NCBI GenBank assembly: GCA_031216915.1
Contig: CM062288.1
Coordinates: 182,554,596-182,618,595, forward strand
Length of the DNA: 64,000 nucleotides
DNA from: Pictodentalium vernedei
Lineage: Eukaryota; Mollusca; Scaphopoda; Dentaliida; Dentaliidae
Reading direction: 5' to 3'
Part shown: positions 48,395-59,040 of the stretch, in pieces
Numbering within the stretch: the first letter of the stretch is position 1
Layout of the letters: every line of letters begins with the position of its first letter
Made by a program: the position numbers and the translations under genes
Notes under the pieces: model-generated
What the model saw: the letters and a program-made list of their open reading frames with translations, nothing else
Told to the model about the DNA's origin: nothing
Databases searched by the model: none

Positions 48395-49040
48395 CAGAGC
48401 CGCCGCCAGGAACGGCCATGGACCACGTTGGATTGACCAGAGAAGATTGGCGACCTGTCCTTTTTACAGATCAGTCAAGGTACTGCCTAGACCACACAGA
48501 TAGGCGTTCTAAGGTATGGAGAAGACCAGGAAAGCGATTCCATGCAGCCAGCATTGCTGAGCATGACCGCTATGGTGGAGGGTCAATTATGGTCTGAGGC
48601 GGCATCAGCAGGGATGGACGTACAGAGCTCTGTGTCCTTGAACGTGGTACATTGACTGCACAGCGGTATTTTGATGAGATCACGGATGTCCACGTCAGAT
48701 TGTATGCAGGTGCAGTGGGCGATAGATTCATTCTGATGGACGATAATGCCCGTCCTCATGTTGCCCAAACTGTCGGGGAGTACCGACAGAGGAAAGGGAT
48801 TGAGCGTATGGACTGGCCAGCAAGATTCCCTGATCTCAGTTCAATCGAACATGTCTGGAATGAGTTGCAGCTTGCAATTTCAGTCCGTCAAGTCCGGCAA
48901 AGAAGTGTCCAGAGCTTGGTGCCATGCTGGTCCAAGAATGGAACAACATCCCACAAATGACCACCAGGAACCTGATTGGGAGCATGAGAAGGCGTTGTCA
49001 AGCTGTAATTAACAGTAATGGGTCTCATACTCGATATTGA
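48395..49040 (+). pseudogene. Tc1-type transposase remnant, C-terminal half
   Basis: Starts abruptly within the catalytic domain: 'LTREDWRPVLFTDQSRYCL' (Asp 1), 'RYGGGSIMV', then an in-frame TGA where the family has Trp, 'RFILMDDNARPHVAQTV' (Asp 2) and 'FPDLSSIEHVWNELQLAI' (Glu). A frameshift near 48915 leads into 'QEWNNIPQMTTRNLIGSMRRR'. The N-terminal DNA-binding half and the left terminal repeat are missing. Its sequence differs from the other Tc1 copies here, so it is at least a third lineage. Confidence 0.87.
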
Positions 49041-49467
49041 ACCCATACCCGTTCGCTCCATCAACTTTTTGGCAAATTTGAAAGATTTTCTCTTTTACCA
49101 ATAATATCCATTTTCCATGGTTATCGTATTCAAAAGCTAAAAATAATATCAAACACAAATAAAATCTTAATTTCTGTACTTAAATCATTAGAGATATAAT
49201 TAAATAACAAATATATACACTTTTCATTACAATATTTCAACTAAAACGTAAAACAGGCAGTTGGATATATTTGGTGCTTAGCAAACTATGAGTTGTATAC
49301 TTTGATTCAGGCCTGAATATTCCGCCTCTTTGATTGGCCCAAACAGATGAGTCGCCATTGAATACAACACCGAAGTGGAGAATGCCAGTTACTTTCGTAC
49401 TAGTTATAAGCTTACACCCTGGCTCTCTCGTCTTTTCGGGGTAAGTAACACAGGGTATAAACCGTAT
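49041..49467. other. No clear feature
   Basis: AT-rich, then a more mixed stretch at 49310-49450 with GATTGGCCC (CCAAT-like) and GGGGTAAGTAA (donor-like). This could be the start of a transcription unit, but nothing else supports it. It ends at the foldback element's target duplication. Confidence 0.3.
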
Positions 49468-49614
49468 GGTATCCGGACAAAATACCCCTCGGACAAAATA
49501 CCCTTAGGACATAATACCCTCCAAAAAAATACCCTTAGGACATAATACCTCAATGGGTAGGACAAAATACCCTCAGACAAAATACCCTCAGACCAAATGT
49601 ATATAAAGTTGGAT

Positions 49615-49645
<31 letters not shown>

Positions 49646-50016
49646 GGGGGTAATTGCATCTAAGGCACTAGCCGGTGTTTTGTTTGAAATAACAAGTACC
49701 AATATTTTTATTTTTTTTTTATTAAACTGAATAGATATGAAGAGAAAAGATAGAATAAAGTTGTGGAAGAACCGAAACTCTGATAGAAGAATGTAGAAAG
49801 TAATGGGAAAAATAACAAGAGCCAGCTTGAACCACCCCACCCCCCCCACCCCCCCACCCCCACCCCCAAATCCAACATTATATACATTTGGTTTGAGGGT
49901 ATTTTGTCTGAGGGTATTTTGTCCTACCCATTGAGGGTATTATGTCCTAAGAGTATTTTTTTTGAGGGTATTATGTCCTAAGGGTATTTTGTCCGAGGGT
50001 ATTTTATCCTACAATC
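49468..50016. mobile_element. Foldback transposon with tandem-repeat arms and 9-bp target duplication
   Basis: Both sides carry AAACCGTAT (49459-49467 and 50017-50025). The left arm (49468 to about 49624) and right arm (about 49867-50016) are near-identical inverses of about 150 bp. Each arm is built from about eight degenerate repeats of GGACAAAATACCCTC / GGACATAATACCCT, and ends inward with CCAAATGTATATAA and TTGGATTT. The centre starts with G26 (49625-49650) and ends with a C-rich stretch (49836-49866). No transposase. Arms made of short tandem repeats, together with a 9-bp duplication, are the known hallmarks of Foldback (FB)-type elements; sea-urchin TU elements are similar. Confidence 0.88.
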
Positions 50017-50025
50017 AAACCGTAT

Positions 50026-53000
50026 AAACCTTTAGCCGGAAGTGGAGATAAGCGAGGCGAGGGGATTTCTATTTTTATCTCAAAGTTTCAGTCGCAGCGT
50101 ATCAAAGATTACCGAAAATAAGATTTTTTTAATAAAAGGAATGACCGAAGAATGCAAAATCAGTAAGTATGTTATATAAAACAATATTTAACAATGAAAC
50201 GACACAGCTTAATGGAAAAATCGACTCTTGTAGTATGAAAAAACATCTGCTGATCATCTCAGAAAATGAATTTCTCAGGCAAATTTCTCCTTCAAATATC
50301 GTTTTTCACATGTTCGCACAAATGTAACATGTTAAAATCATAGATCGACAGATTCGGCGTTCAATTCCACATCAGAAACTATCAACCATAACAACGAAGG
50401 AGGTTCGGTGCTGCTGAAACTGTTCAAAATATAATGTCACCTTATCGATTTTTTTTATACGCCCAGTTGGTAAAATCGTAGATCGGGAGTTGGTGATAAT
50501 TATACGGCCAGTTGAGATTATTCGATTTCCCGTTTGATCGTTCCAATGCCCATATTTGTGCCTGTTCGAAGGTCTAATCAGTTAACAACCCATATGAACA
50601 GACTCGAATGCACAACGTTGACGTCACACATTTCAACTGAAACACTACTGACTGAACCACCGAACCTGCAACCACGGGGAGGGGGCGAGAGGACCGCTCC
50701 TCCCCCCGAAGAACTTTCGCCCCCCCCCCCCCACCCGAAAGATTTCAGACCATGTTCTTCAATCGGCATTCATTTTTATAATTTACCTATGCATTAGGGT
50801 AAATTAGTTCAGTTACAACTGTAGCACTTCATTTTTGCCTTGGCTCTAATTCCTTCACACCTATAATTAACATATCCATAATCACTTGTCTATGAAGGTA
50901 ATCCCATTGTTATTTGTGAGCTGTTTATTCATCACACATACATTCACACAGCTTTATCGGGGAATTATATTTTTCCAATTGGGGGTATTTCGGGTTTGGT
51001 TCATTCTTTTTAATGACCTTTTTTAAAAAAAAAATATTTACCGTTTTTGACCGTGGTCGTTTTTACTTCATAACGATCATTTAGTGTCTATGTTTTGCGG
51101 TTTTGCCTGGCTTTTTTTAAATTATTTTTTTCTATTTATTTTATTTTATGTTGTTGAAATGTGTGTTTGTGTGTGTGGGGGGGGGGGGGGACGACAGTCG
51201 AATGGGAAGAAAATGTTTTCACTTCAGATAACGGCGTGTTATAGCAATACGCCAATCCTCTGTTAATTGAACCAGTTTGCCTAACAGCATGCCGAGCTAG
51301 CAGTTTATTCGACAATAATCCCTAACCCGACCCCCTCCTCACCCTCTCGCGCTCTCTCATTTTCACTCTCATTTTGGCAACAGTCTTTTGTGTCCAATAA
51401 CTGTCGAACAAACATTAAATGGGCTATTTTTTAGTATTCTCTTCGAAGCAACTGCATCAATAGGTATCTGGCTTTTAACAATTCCATTTTTAAAGAAATT
51501 AGCGAAACACTATGGAATCCTACATTAAGTATACCACCTATACTTTTGTAAATATTCAATGTTGTTCTTTGAGAACTTATTTTATCTGAAATAAATACTG
51601 TTTAAACTAAAGTATTTTGAGATAAGGCGTGACGTCACATAGGATTCCCTCGATGTCTCGCCAATGTCGTGTTGAAACCAAACAGATCCAGGGTCGAAAA
51701 CAAGCTTCATACTCACCAAGCGAACCCTACCGTGTGACAAAGGCAAAAAGATGAAATAAATAGAATAATTCAGGCCTTACATAAGTATTTTATAAATTTT
51801 CATCTTATTTTCACTTAATTTACATACGACTTCACGGAAACAGTTTCGAAACAAGACTTCGGTTAGGTTCCGCTGAGTCCGCTCCCCAGTTTCGCACTAT
51901 TGCACAGGGTGAAATTCTAAACATAGGGCATATGTTGAAACTAAGGCCGTGTAAAATAGAGATATATTTTTAGTATCAGATATATGATTACATTAGGTTT
52001 TTTGTTGGACAAAAGAATTTGAAGTTTTGGTCCCAAAGTTGGAGTCTGATACATAGGGGTAAATTACCAGATGAATTTTGGGAAACAGTGGCTTCGAAAA
52101 ATTGGCTATTTTTTTAAATGTAATTTTTACACGGGTTTGTTACCAGACAGGTAACTAAAAAATGAGACGGAAACATATATTTTTTTTTTTTTTGCATTTT
52201 AGAAACAGAGGATGCTCTGTTCCAGGGGGTGGGTAGGTGAGGGTGGTGGGAAAATTCTGCTTTTAAGGCTGCTAGGTGGCTGAAAAATGACTGGTTCGGC
52301 ATTTTTTCTTGCAATTTTTCAGGTTGAAGTCTGGCCTTTGACAATAAATTATTCTACCCTCATTCAGATTGTTTATTTCTACTTAGTCAGATAGTGTTAT
52401 ATGTTTTTTGTGGATTTGGGAAATGTAATACATGTTATGAGTTAGATAACTAAGCTACAAAATATTTGATTTTGAAGAGAGTGTATGGCATGTCATATTT
52501 GGAAATGCCTGGAAAATTGTGGAGCGGAACCTTAGCAGTTTTCTTTTTGAAACTTGAATACCAAACAACATTCTACATGATGTAGGATAAGCACAGTTAG
52601 GTCAACAGTAGCTGAAATTAAATTACGTTGTTGTCAATAACAGTTCAAAGCAGGGTCAAGTTGTCAAAAATACAAAGCGATCATTTCTTTCAAATTAATC
52701 GATCACATTTATTGTCCGACGATAGCCTTCAATACTATTCACATTCTCATTTCCATTTCACTCCCGCTGAAGAACAAAACACCTCTCGGATCCAAATGGT
52801 CCCAGGGACGTTTCTGGGTAGTTCAGACCCGGTGTGTGTCACAGTGAGATCCTCAAATTTCCAAACTTTCATTTCAAATTGATACCATAAAAAAGTTTCC
52901 GACATTTGATAATCGGTTTTGAGAAGGAATTTTCTTTATAGATTTATGTACAAATTACATTATATTCCCTTGATATTTGGCCTTTTCTCCATAATTATGA

Positions 53001-53038
53001 GTAGACTTTGTAATTGGCCTAACAAAAGACTTCTTGTG
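50026..53038. other. About 3 kb with no recognised gene
   Basis: AT-rich DNA with C/G runs near 50718-50732 and 51177-51190. Short open frames (for example 52628-52882) have no domain that I recognise. There is a GACGTCAC at about 51632-51639. I see nothing else. Confidence 0.4.
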
Positions 53039-53160
53039 GTACACTCTTAAAAAAAACTGTAAATTTTGGTTCTTCACAGAACCCGTTGGTTCTAAAGAGA
53101 CCCTGGTGGTTCTTCAAAGAACCCGTTGGTTCTGAGGATTCCTGGAAACCAAATTTTTTT
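53039..53160. repeat. GGTTCT/AGAACC repeat element, short copy
   Basis: Begins ACACTCTTAAAAAAAACTG and continues with alternating GGTTCTTCACAGAACCCG blocks (three or four). It ends GGAAACCAAATTTTTTTT. The same AGAACC-type motif is expanded at 59440-59975, so these are likely related elements. Confidence 0.65.
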
Positions 53161-53744
53161 TCCTTGATTTATGGCGCATGCGTGATACGGGTATTTTACG
53201 TCGTCTGTTTTGATGTTGAAGTGAAACGTTAAAATGTGTGCGTTGGATGTTGCAGTTGAGACTGATCATTGCATCGGGTTGTGAGTGGCTGGACTCGTGC
53301 AGTTTGTGAGATTTGACAGAGATATTTAACGGTAAGTTATTGTAATACTAATTACACTGTTGGAAAGTTGTTATTGAAACTGAAACTAGTGAAGGTCGAT
53401 TTGCAGAACACAGGTTTCAGCGCAGCTGCAATTATTCGGTCACACAGTCAGTCACCAGTAATTAAATTATGTATAACAATTATTGATCCAGGTGGTCAAA
53501 TATTAATAAAAGAGTAATTTCTTATTTGACAATATGTTTTCAAGGTGTTATTTTGAACTTATTTTACTTCGTAGGCGAGTGATAGATGCCGTGCCCAACA
53601 CTGTAAGTGTAGCAGTGCTGCATCATTGCAGAACGTTCATTGGAGACCTACATTCTGCAAACAATAATCTATAGTCTATACTATGAAATTGAAAGCAATA
53701 GAATCTGTTTGTTTGTCTGTCTGCCTGTATGTCCTCTCATTACG
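53161..53744. other. No clear feature; possible 5' exon of a lost transcript
   Basis: GGCGCATGCGTGA at 53172 resembles an NRF-1-type site, and ACGGTAAGTTAT at 53330 resembles a splice donor. It lies upstream of the transposase relic at 55257, but no transcript can be shown from sequence. Confidence 0.25.
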
Positions 53745-54175
53745 CAAAAACCGCTGCATGGATTCTGATGAAATTCGGCATGAGTAATCCTTGGGTCACT
53801 GGGACGGACATAGGGGTGGGGGTGGGTAAATTTACCGGGGATAAATATCAGGATATATATTAATTTTTAGCGCTGCATGGATTTGGATGAAGTTCGGCAT
53901 GCGTGATCCTTGGATCACTGGAACGGACATAGGGGGGGGGGGGTGGGGCGGCTTTGGGAGGGGGGGGGGTAAATTTATCCGGGATAAATATTAGGATATA
54001 TATTTTAAAAACTTTTTTTCACTTCCTTCTGCATGGATTTGGATGAAATTCGGCATGCGTGATCCTTGGGTCACTGGGACGGACATGGGGGTGGGGGGGG
54101 GGGGGGGGGGGGTAAATTTACCTGAGATAAATATCAGGATATATATTTAAAAAATATTTTTCATTTCCTGTCCAA
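53745..54175. repeat. Three-copy tandem repeat with G-run core
   Basis: A unit of 120-165 bp: CTGCATGGATTTGGATGAAA, TTCGGCATGCGTGATCCTTG, CACTGGGACGGACA, a G run of variable length, GTAAATTTACC, GATAAATATCAGGATATATA. Copies start at about 53752, 53875 and 54033. Length differences come mostly from the G runs (20 G at 54093-54112). It is preceded by a GTTTGTCTGTCTGCCTGT stretch at 53710. Confidence 0.85.
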
Positions 54176-54468
54176 AGGGCGGGTACCGTAACCCATCTAG
54201 CTGACGATTATAAATAGAACAAGAATATGCCAAGATAACAACAAATGGTCGGCTGTTCAGCCCCACAAATTACAGCCATACATCATTGTTTTTGAATGCA
54301 GATCGTATTTTTATGAAAGGTGAAGTTCTCAACTAAGTCTTATCTGCGATGTGCCGAATTACAGAAACGGCCTGAAACGATGAAAGTGTTTCACCGCCTG
54401 TTTTGGGGATTCCCCCCCCCCCCCCCAACACCCCAGTGTCTATCTATATTTTGATTTTTGAATTCCTT

Positions 54469-54859
54469 TTAACCCTTTACGATTTACCCAACGCGAATAG
54501 CTGATGACACTTGCAAAGAAAATTCTTGAATAACCAAAAATTTTCTAAAAAACATAGCGTATCACCCCTCATAGGAACGAGCTCAGCTCGTTCCAATGAG
54601 GGGTCATAAGCTTTGTTTTTGAGACAAAAAATTAAAACAGGCCTGCCAAAATTGCAGGAGCGATCTCTCGGGTTAAGCGTTACGCAGAGGTTGCACAACT
54701 TTGATATAGCGAGACCTATTTTTCACTCTCGCAACAATTTTGGAAAAATTCCTTGGTTAAGCTCTGCAATCAAACGAAATACTATCACATCAAACGCATT
54801 CAAGGTACCAGTGGTCTCGGTAGGATTTTGGTCGTTAAGTTGGGTAAGTAAAGGGTTAA
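54469..54859. mobile_element. piggyBac-type MITE with palindromic core (copy B)
   Basis: Flanked by TTAA at both ends. Termini CCCTTTACGATTTACCCAAC and the inverse GTTGGGTAAGTAAAGGG. The core palindrome at about 54560-54606 is ACCCCTCATaGGAACGAGCT / AGCTCGTTCCAATGAGGGGT. It is about 145 bp longer than copy C because of extra sequence at about 54650-54820. Non-coding. Confidence 0.82.
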
Positions 54860-55256
54860 GTCATTGTGCATTTGGGAAAGGTGGACAAAACAATTTTAAC
54901 CTACACGGCTATTTGTTCTGATTACCAGTGGCGGAGCCAGGAACCAACTTAGGGAGGGGAGGACCCCAATGTCTGGGGGGGGGGGATCCAAGTTTTCCAG
55001 AGGGGTGAGATGGAATCCTGCAGGGATATCCAGACGTCCTGGGGTTGGGACAGGGGGGGGGGGGTATGGGAATGGGGCATCCTCCCATTGTTAAGAGATC
55101 AGCCCACCACCCCCACCCCGAATTTGTGTTCAAATTCTGAGGCTCTGACAAATATTCTCCAGCAGCCTGAGGGAAGGTGAGGAGATTGGAAATTATTAGT
55201 GGTGTTGCATTGTGGGGAGAGGGAGGGCCAGTCAGTGATAATCCGCTCTTGATGTT
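54860..55256. other. G-rich stretch with a hAT-like terminus
   Basis: CAGTGGCGGAGCCAGGAACC at 54927 resembles the CAGTGGCGGA-type end of hAT elements. The following 200 bp has several G runs (54977, 55051-55062). No matching right terminus was found. Confidence 0.4.
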
Positions 55257-56356
55257 TTGTATTTATTTGTCTTTTTAGGAACCAGAAAACGATTTAATTC
55301 AACAGCCATTCCAACAAAATTTCTTTTCAAAAGGCCATTGTCTCCTTCAGCTGTTTGTAGACAGCAGCGAGTCTCAAAGAAGTTGAAATTTGAAGATGAC
55401 AGGCAGACGAGTACTTGTTTATTAGCATATGCGGATGTCAATGTTGGGAAATGAGGTGGAAGTGGTTGTGCCAAAAGGAATTGATACATACATGTGACCA
55501 CATGGAAAATTCAGTTTCGGCATCAGTACAGTGTGAACTACTTACTTACTGACAGAAATAGTGCATGTTCCATTGATCGCTATGAGAATGATGGCAGGGC
55601 CATCTCTTACTTCACAGGATTCAATAACTGTGAACATTTCTGTTCTTTTGCTGAACGCAGTTACCGTTGTTCTTTGTTCCCACCAAATGATCAACATTTT
55701 TTTTAGTTCTCAGGAAATTACGCTCAGGCGTGGAAGACACATTTCTCAGTATATAGTTCCATATAAGCAAATCAACAGTATGTAAACGTATAGTGACCTG
55801 GATAAATTTACCGTATTTTCAGACCAAAAAGCTGGATATCATATTTGGCCAAGCAAAGAAAATGTGGAGGTGAACATGACAAGGGACTTTTAATAAACAA
55901 AAATTTGGAGATACTCCGGTAGTTTTGAATGCAACAGAAATTCCCATACATAAACATGAGAAAGTTAATGCACAACCCACCACATTTTCGACATGCAAGC
56001 ACTGCAATACATTTAAGACTATGACTGGTGTCACACCGTGCGGATTGGTGTCATATGTTTGTGACAGTTGTGGTACATGTAGTTCCACAAGTGGTCGGTA
56101 AATAATTGAACGCTTCGAGTTATACAGAAATAGTGAGCAATATTTTTCAAAAGTTTTATCAAATCATGATTCATGACAGACAGGCACAATGGTTCAAGAT
56201 TTATTTTGAAACAAGGATGTATATATTAACGCTCCTAGCATGCTGAAAGGTGTACCTCAGATTGAACCTGAAATTCTTGTCCATGATCGTCGAGTGGCGC
56301 CAAGGCGTCTTCATGATGAACGAATAATAGGCCTAGCAAAAATTTATAAAATTTGA
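55257..56356 (+). pseudogene. THAP/DDE_Tnp_4 (ISL2EU-like) transposase relic
   Basis: Frames between stops follow the order of a Harbinger-related DDE_Tnp_4 transposase. 'FNSTAIPTKFLFK' (55290) resembles the end of a THAP zinc finger. 'RAISYFTGFNNCEHF' (55593) is the family's 'FYTGF..YE.F' block. 'TPVVLNATEIPIHKHEKVNA' (55911) corresponds to 'IIDCTEI', with the first catalytic Asp changed to Asn. 'FSTCKHCNTFKTMTGVTP' is the 'YSxYKxxNTxK' block. Near the end, 'INAPSMLKGVPQIEPE' and 'APRRLHDERIIG' match the final block that carries the Glu. Numerous stops and frameshifts make it a pseudogene. No terminal repeats located. Confidence 0.78.
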
Positions 56357-56640
56357 AAAACAGAACTTTCTTTGTCTTATTAAAAGCAACATTAGGTTCA
56401 AGAATAAAATTTGTTTATTTTATGCTTAGCAATTTTCGGGAGTGCATTGTGAATAAGTTAAGCTAAGGCCACAAAAAGTGGTTTGTTTTTCAGATACTCC
56501 CTCATTGAATTTGAACCCCCTCATTGGGCATTTTTATGCCTTTCGCTGTCTTCTAATATTCGTACAAACTCAGGAGACTCAAAACAGTTTACGTTTTTTG
56601 ATTGATGAATATTTATTTGTGTCTGCAATATGTTTGCCTC
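56357..56640. other. No feature seen
   Basis: AT-rich sequence after the transposase relic. No terminal repeat recognised. Confidence 0.35.
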
Positions 56641-56798
56641 TATGGGGTTTTGCCTCATTGCAATTTATGGGAAGGTGCCTACAGCAATCTCCCATAAATT
56701 GTAATGAGGCAATTCCCCATGGAATTTGCCTTGTTACAATTTATGGGAAAGTGCCTATAGCACTCTCCCATAAATTGTAACAAGGAAAATCCCCATAC
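56641..56798. repeat. Twin hairpins, a duplicated 79-bp palindrome
   Basis: Two adjacent palindromes. In the first, TGCCTCATTGCAATTTATGG pairs with CCATAAATTGTAATGAGGCA (56651-56711). In the second, GCCTTGTTACAATTTATGGG pairs with CCCATAAATTGTAACAAGG (about 56728-56786). Each has a GTGCCTA-AGCA loop. The two units are direct repeats of each other, and the outer ATGGGGTTTT / AAAATCCCCAT also pair. Confidence 0.9.
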
Positions 56799-57218
56799 TA
56801 GTAGATTAAATAACTTTTCTTTAAAGATAATATGAAGAGCATCAAAAAAAATTAAGCCTTTGAACTGTAGTGCCTTCAGTTTGTTTTTAAAGGACAGTTT
56901 TATTTTTAAAATTATGATAATAAACTGATTTAAGAACACAAAATAGTGCTCTTGCATGTCAAACCTGGCACTCGGGATGCATCATGCCTCGGGCTTGAAT
57001 TACATAATGACATCCTTGGTTATCAGAAATAAAAAATAAAAATAAAGTCCCCCCCCCCCCTCCCTCATTGAATTTATAAAAAAAAATGTCTGAGAAACCA
57101 ATCATTTATTTTTTTGCCTAACAGGTATAGCCCACGTGGAAAATGGCCCTAACTTTGCCAGGCACAGTACATGTACATACACCCACATAATACATGTATG
57201 AATCGAGTGACATTATCG
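56799..57218. other. No feature seen
   Basis: AT-rich sequence with a C-rich run near 57049-57060. Nothing else recognised. Confidence 0.35.
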
Positions 57219-57334
57219 TTGACTTCACAATAGAATTTTTGTTAAAATAAATACCAACAACTAACGCGCGATCTCGCTTTGGCGAGATCGTGCGTTAGTT
57301 ATTGGTACATTTTTTGCGAAAATTCTGTGAAGAC
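57219..57334. repeat. Long hairpin, arms about 55 bp
   Basis: ACTAACGCGCGATCTCGC pairs with GGCGAGATCGTGCGTTAGT across a 3-bp loop. The arms extend to CTTCACAATAGAATTTTTG / CGAAAATTCTGTGAAG. A likely MITE. The CG-rich tip stands out from its AT-rich surroundings. Confidence 0.85.
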
Positions 57335-57572
57335 AAAGCATGAGTGGCATTGTGAAACAGAGAACCCAGAAAAGCATCACAATATATTTTCCTTTACCTG
57401 TAGTTTACCACCATGTTGTGTTGCATAACCTGCTAACGGGTTACGCTGTAAGCTCTTTATTGCCAGACCCGCTTTGTTACTTGTGTGCACATCCAATAAA
57501 TAGATTGTCCAGGCAAATGTCATTAGATTATGTACAGATGTAGTAATCCACCTTCGATGCACTATATATAGT

Positions 57573-57777
57573 ACATGGCAGGCCCGAAGCCAGACTTTTT
57601 CTATGTAGGTGGGAAGTTTTAAAATTTTCCGACAACATTTCTAAAAATACGGAAAATGACTATAAAACCTACATTTTGCATAAATTCCAGTAAAAAGAGG
57701 CCAAGTTTCCGACAAAGGTAATCATGTGGCGCGAGGGTGGTTTGCCGCTCCCCACCCTATTTGCGTCGGGCCTGGTA
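57573..57777. mobile_element. Possible short MITE with GGCCCG-type ends
   Basis: GCAGGCCCGAAGCCAGAC at the left and GCGTCGGGCCTGG at the right are imperfect inverses. CAGGCCCG-like ends are seen in hAT elements. A target duplication was not found, so support is weak. Confidence 0.35.
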
Positions 57778-57924
57778 CACGGAGAGTGTATTTATATCAC
57801 GAGTGGAGTTGAGATTCCACCAAGCACTTTTAATATCGATCAAAGCATAAAAAATGCAAGCAAAGCTTCAGCCAATGGACCTATGGGTCGCCTTTCATTC
57901 CTTTTTCTTTTCCAAATCACAGCT

Positions 57925-57995
57925 TATTCCTTATTGGAATGGGGTAGTTCCAATGAGGTGTCATAAGCATTGGTTTGGAAGAAAAAAATGAAAAA
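57925..57995. mobile_element. Fragment of the palindromic piggyBac-type MITE (copy D)
   Basis: ATTGGAATGGGGTAGTTCCA followed by ATGAGGTGTCATAAGCATTG and a GAAAAAAATGAAAA stretch matches the core and right flank of copies A-C. No TTAACCC terminus remains. Confidence 0.55.
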
Positions 57996-58439
57996 CTTAC
58001 GGTTGTTGGGGGGGGGGGGGGTGATAAGTGGCAATTGTCACACGCATCTAACATATTGGGTAACGAGGGTCGCAGAATAGCTCATCGACATGTGCACCAG
58101 GGGCGTCAGAAGAAAATATTACGTTGCCCGGGAGAGCACGAGAGGGGGTATCCCCCTCTCATTGGGGCGGTCCAGGGAGCCTCCACAGGGAAAATTCTCA
58201 TGAAACTGAAGCTTAAACGGGGTCCCTGGTGGTGTTTCTGACCCCTCAACATTGTTTTCTACTTACGAAATTAGTAATTGTGACCAAAAGTATTTTTAAA
58301 GCTGACTAGCTGAGCAAATAGAATAACACTAATTTTCTTTAGATTTAATTGCATATTCTCGTATTCATTTTGCAACCATTCCTACAGGAGAATGATATGT
58401 GTAGATGACTAGAAGTAACTTGCAAGGGGTCATACATGT
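57996..58439. other. No clear gene; G run and possible transposon end
   Basis: A G12 run is at 58010-58021. CACCAGGGGCGTCAGAAG at 58095 resembles a hAT-type terminus. The rest is unassigned. Confidence 0.35.
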
Positions 58440-58872
58440 AACTCTGGTAAATCAGTATACCGTAAAAAAAGATTAGGGATTGACAACAAATGAGTGCAAT
58501 GTCATCACCGGCTCACTGTATGATCCAGTGAGGTGGTGACAACATTGCACTCATTTTTGTAGTCTGTATAGATAGGCATCGACCAATATATTTTTAGGGC
58601 GATTTTGCAAATCTTTGAAAATATTGGGGGGGGGGGGGGAGTAAATAAAGGGACAAAACTCTGGTAAATCAGTATACGGTACCGTAAAAAATAGATTAGA
58701 GGTTGGCAAAAATGATTGAAATGTTGTCACCGCCTCTCCGGCACACTGCATGATGCTGTGTGCCAGTGAGGTGGTGACGACATTGCCCACATTTTTGTTG
58801 GCCAATATATTTAAGGGGCAAGTTTTCTAATCTTTGGAACATATTTGGGGTGGGGGTGGGGGGGGGGGGGTT
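58440..58872. repeat. Tandem pair of foldback units, period 217 bp
   Basis: Each unit starts AACTCTGGTAAATCAGTATA (58440 and 58657). It contains a hairpin (for example AATGAGTGCAATGTcATCACC pairing with GGTGGTGACAACATTGCACT) and ends CAATATATTT...ATCTTTG...ATATT plus a G run. The second hairpin has drifted from the first while keeping the pairing, with a CACTGCATGATGCTGTGTGC loop. Confidence 0.85.
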
Positions 58873-59040
58873 CTGCGCCACCTATGCACATGTGTTGTTT
58901 GTGAACAGAATGGCGAATGTTATATTAATGAAATCATTTAATGTCCTTGTGTTTAATATTTTTCTTGAAAATGTAATCAAACCAAGACATGGCTGACTCT
59001 GTCTCTATTTGTTGATTCGATTAAATTATCAAGAAAAATG
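58873..59040. other. No feature seen
   Basis: Short AT-rich spacer. TTGATTCGATTAAATTATC near 59012 is unassigned. Confidence 0.35.
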
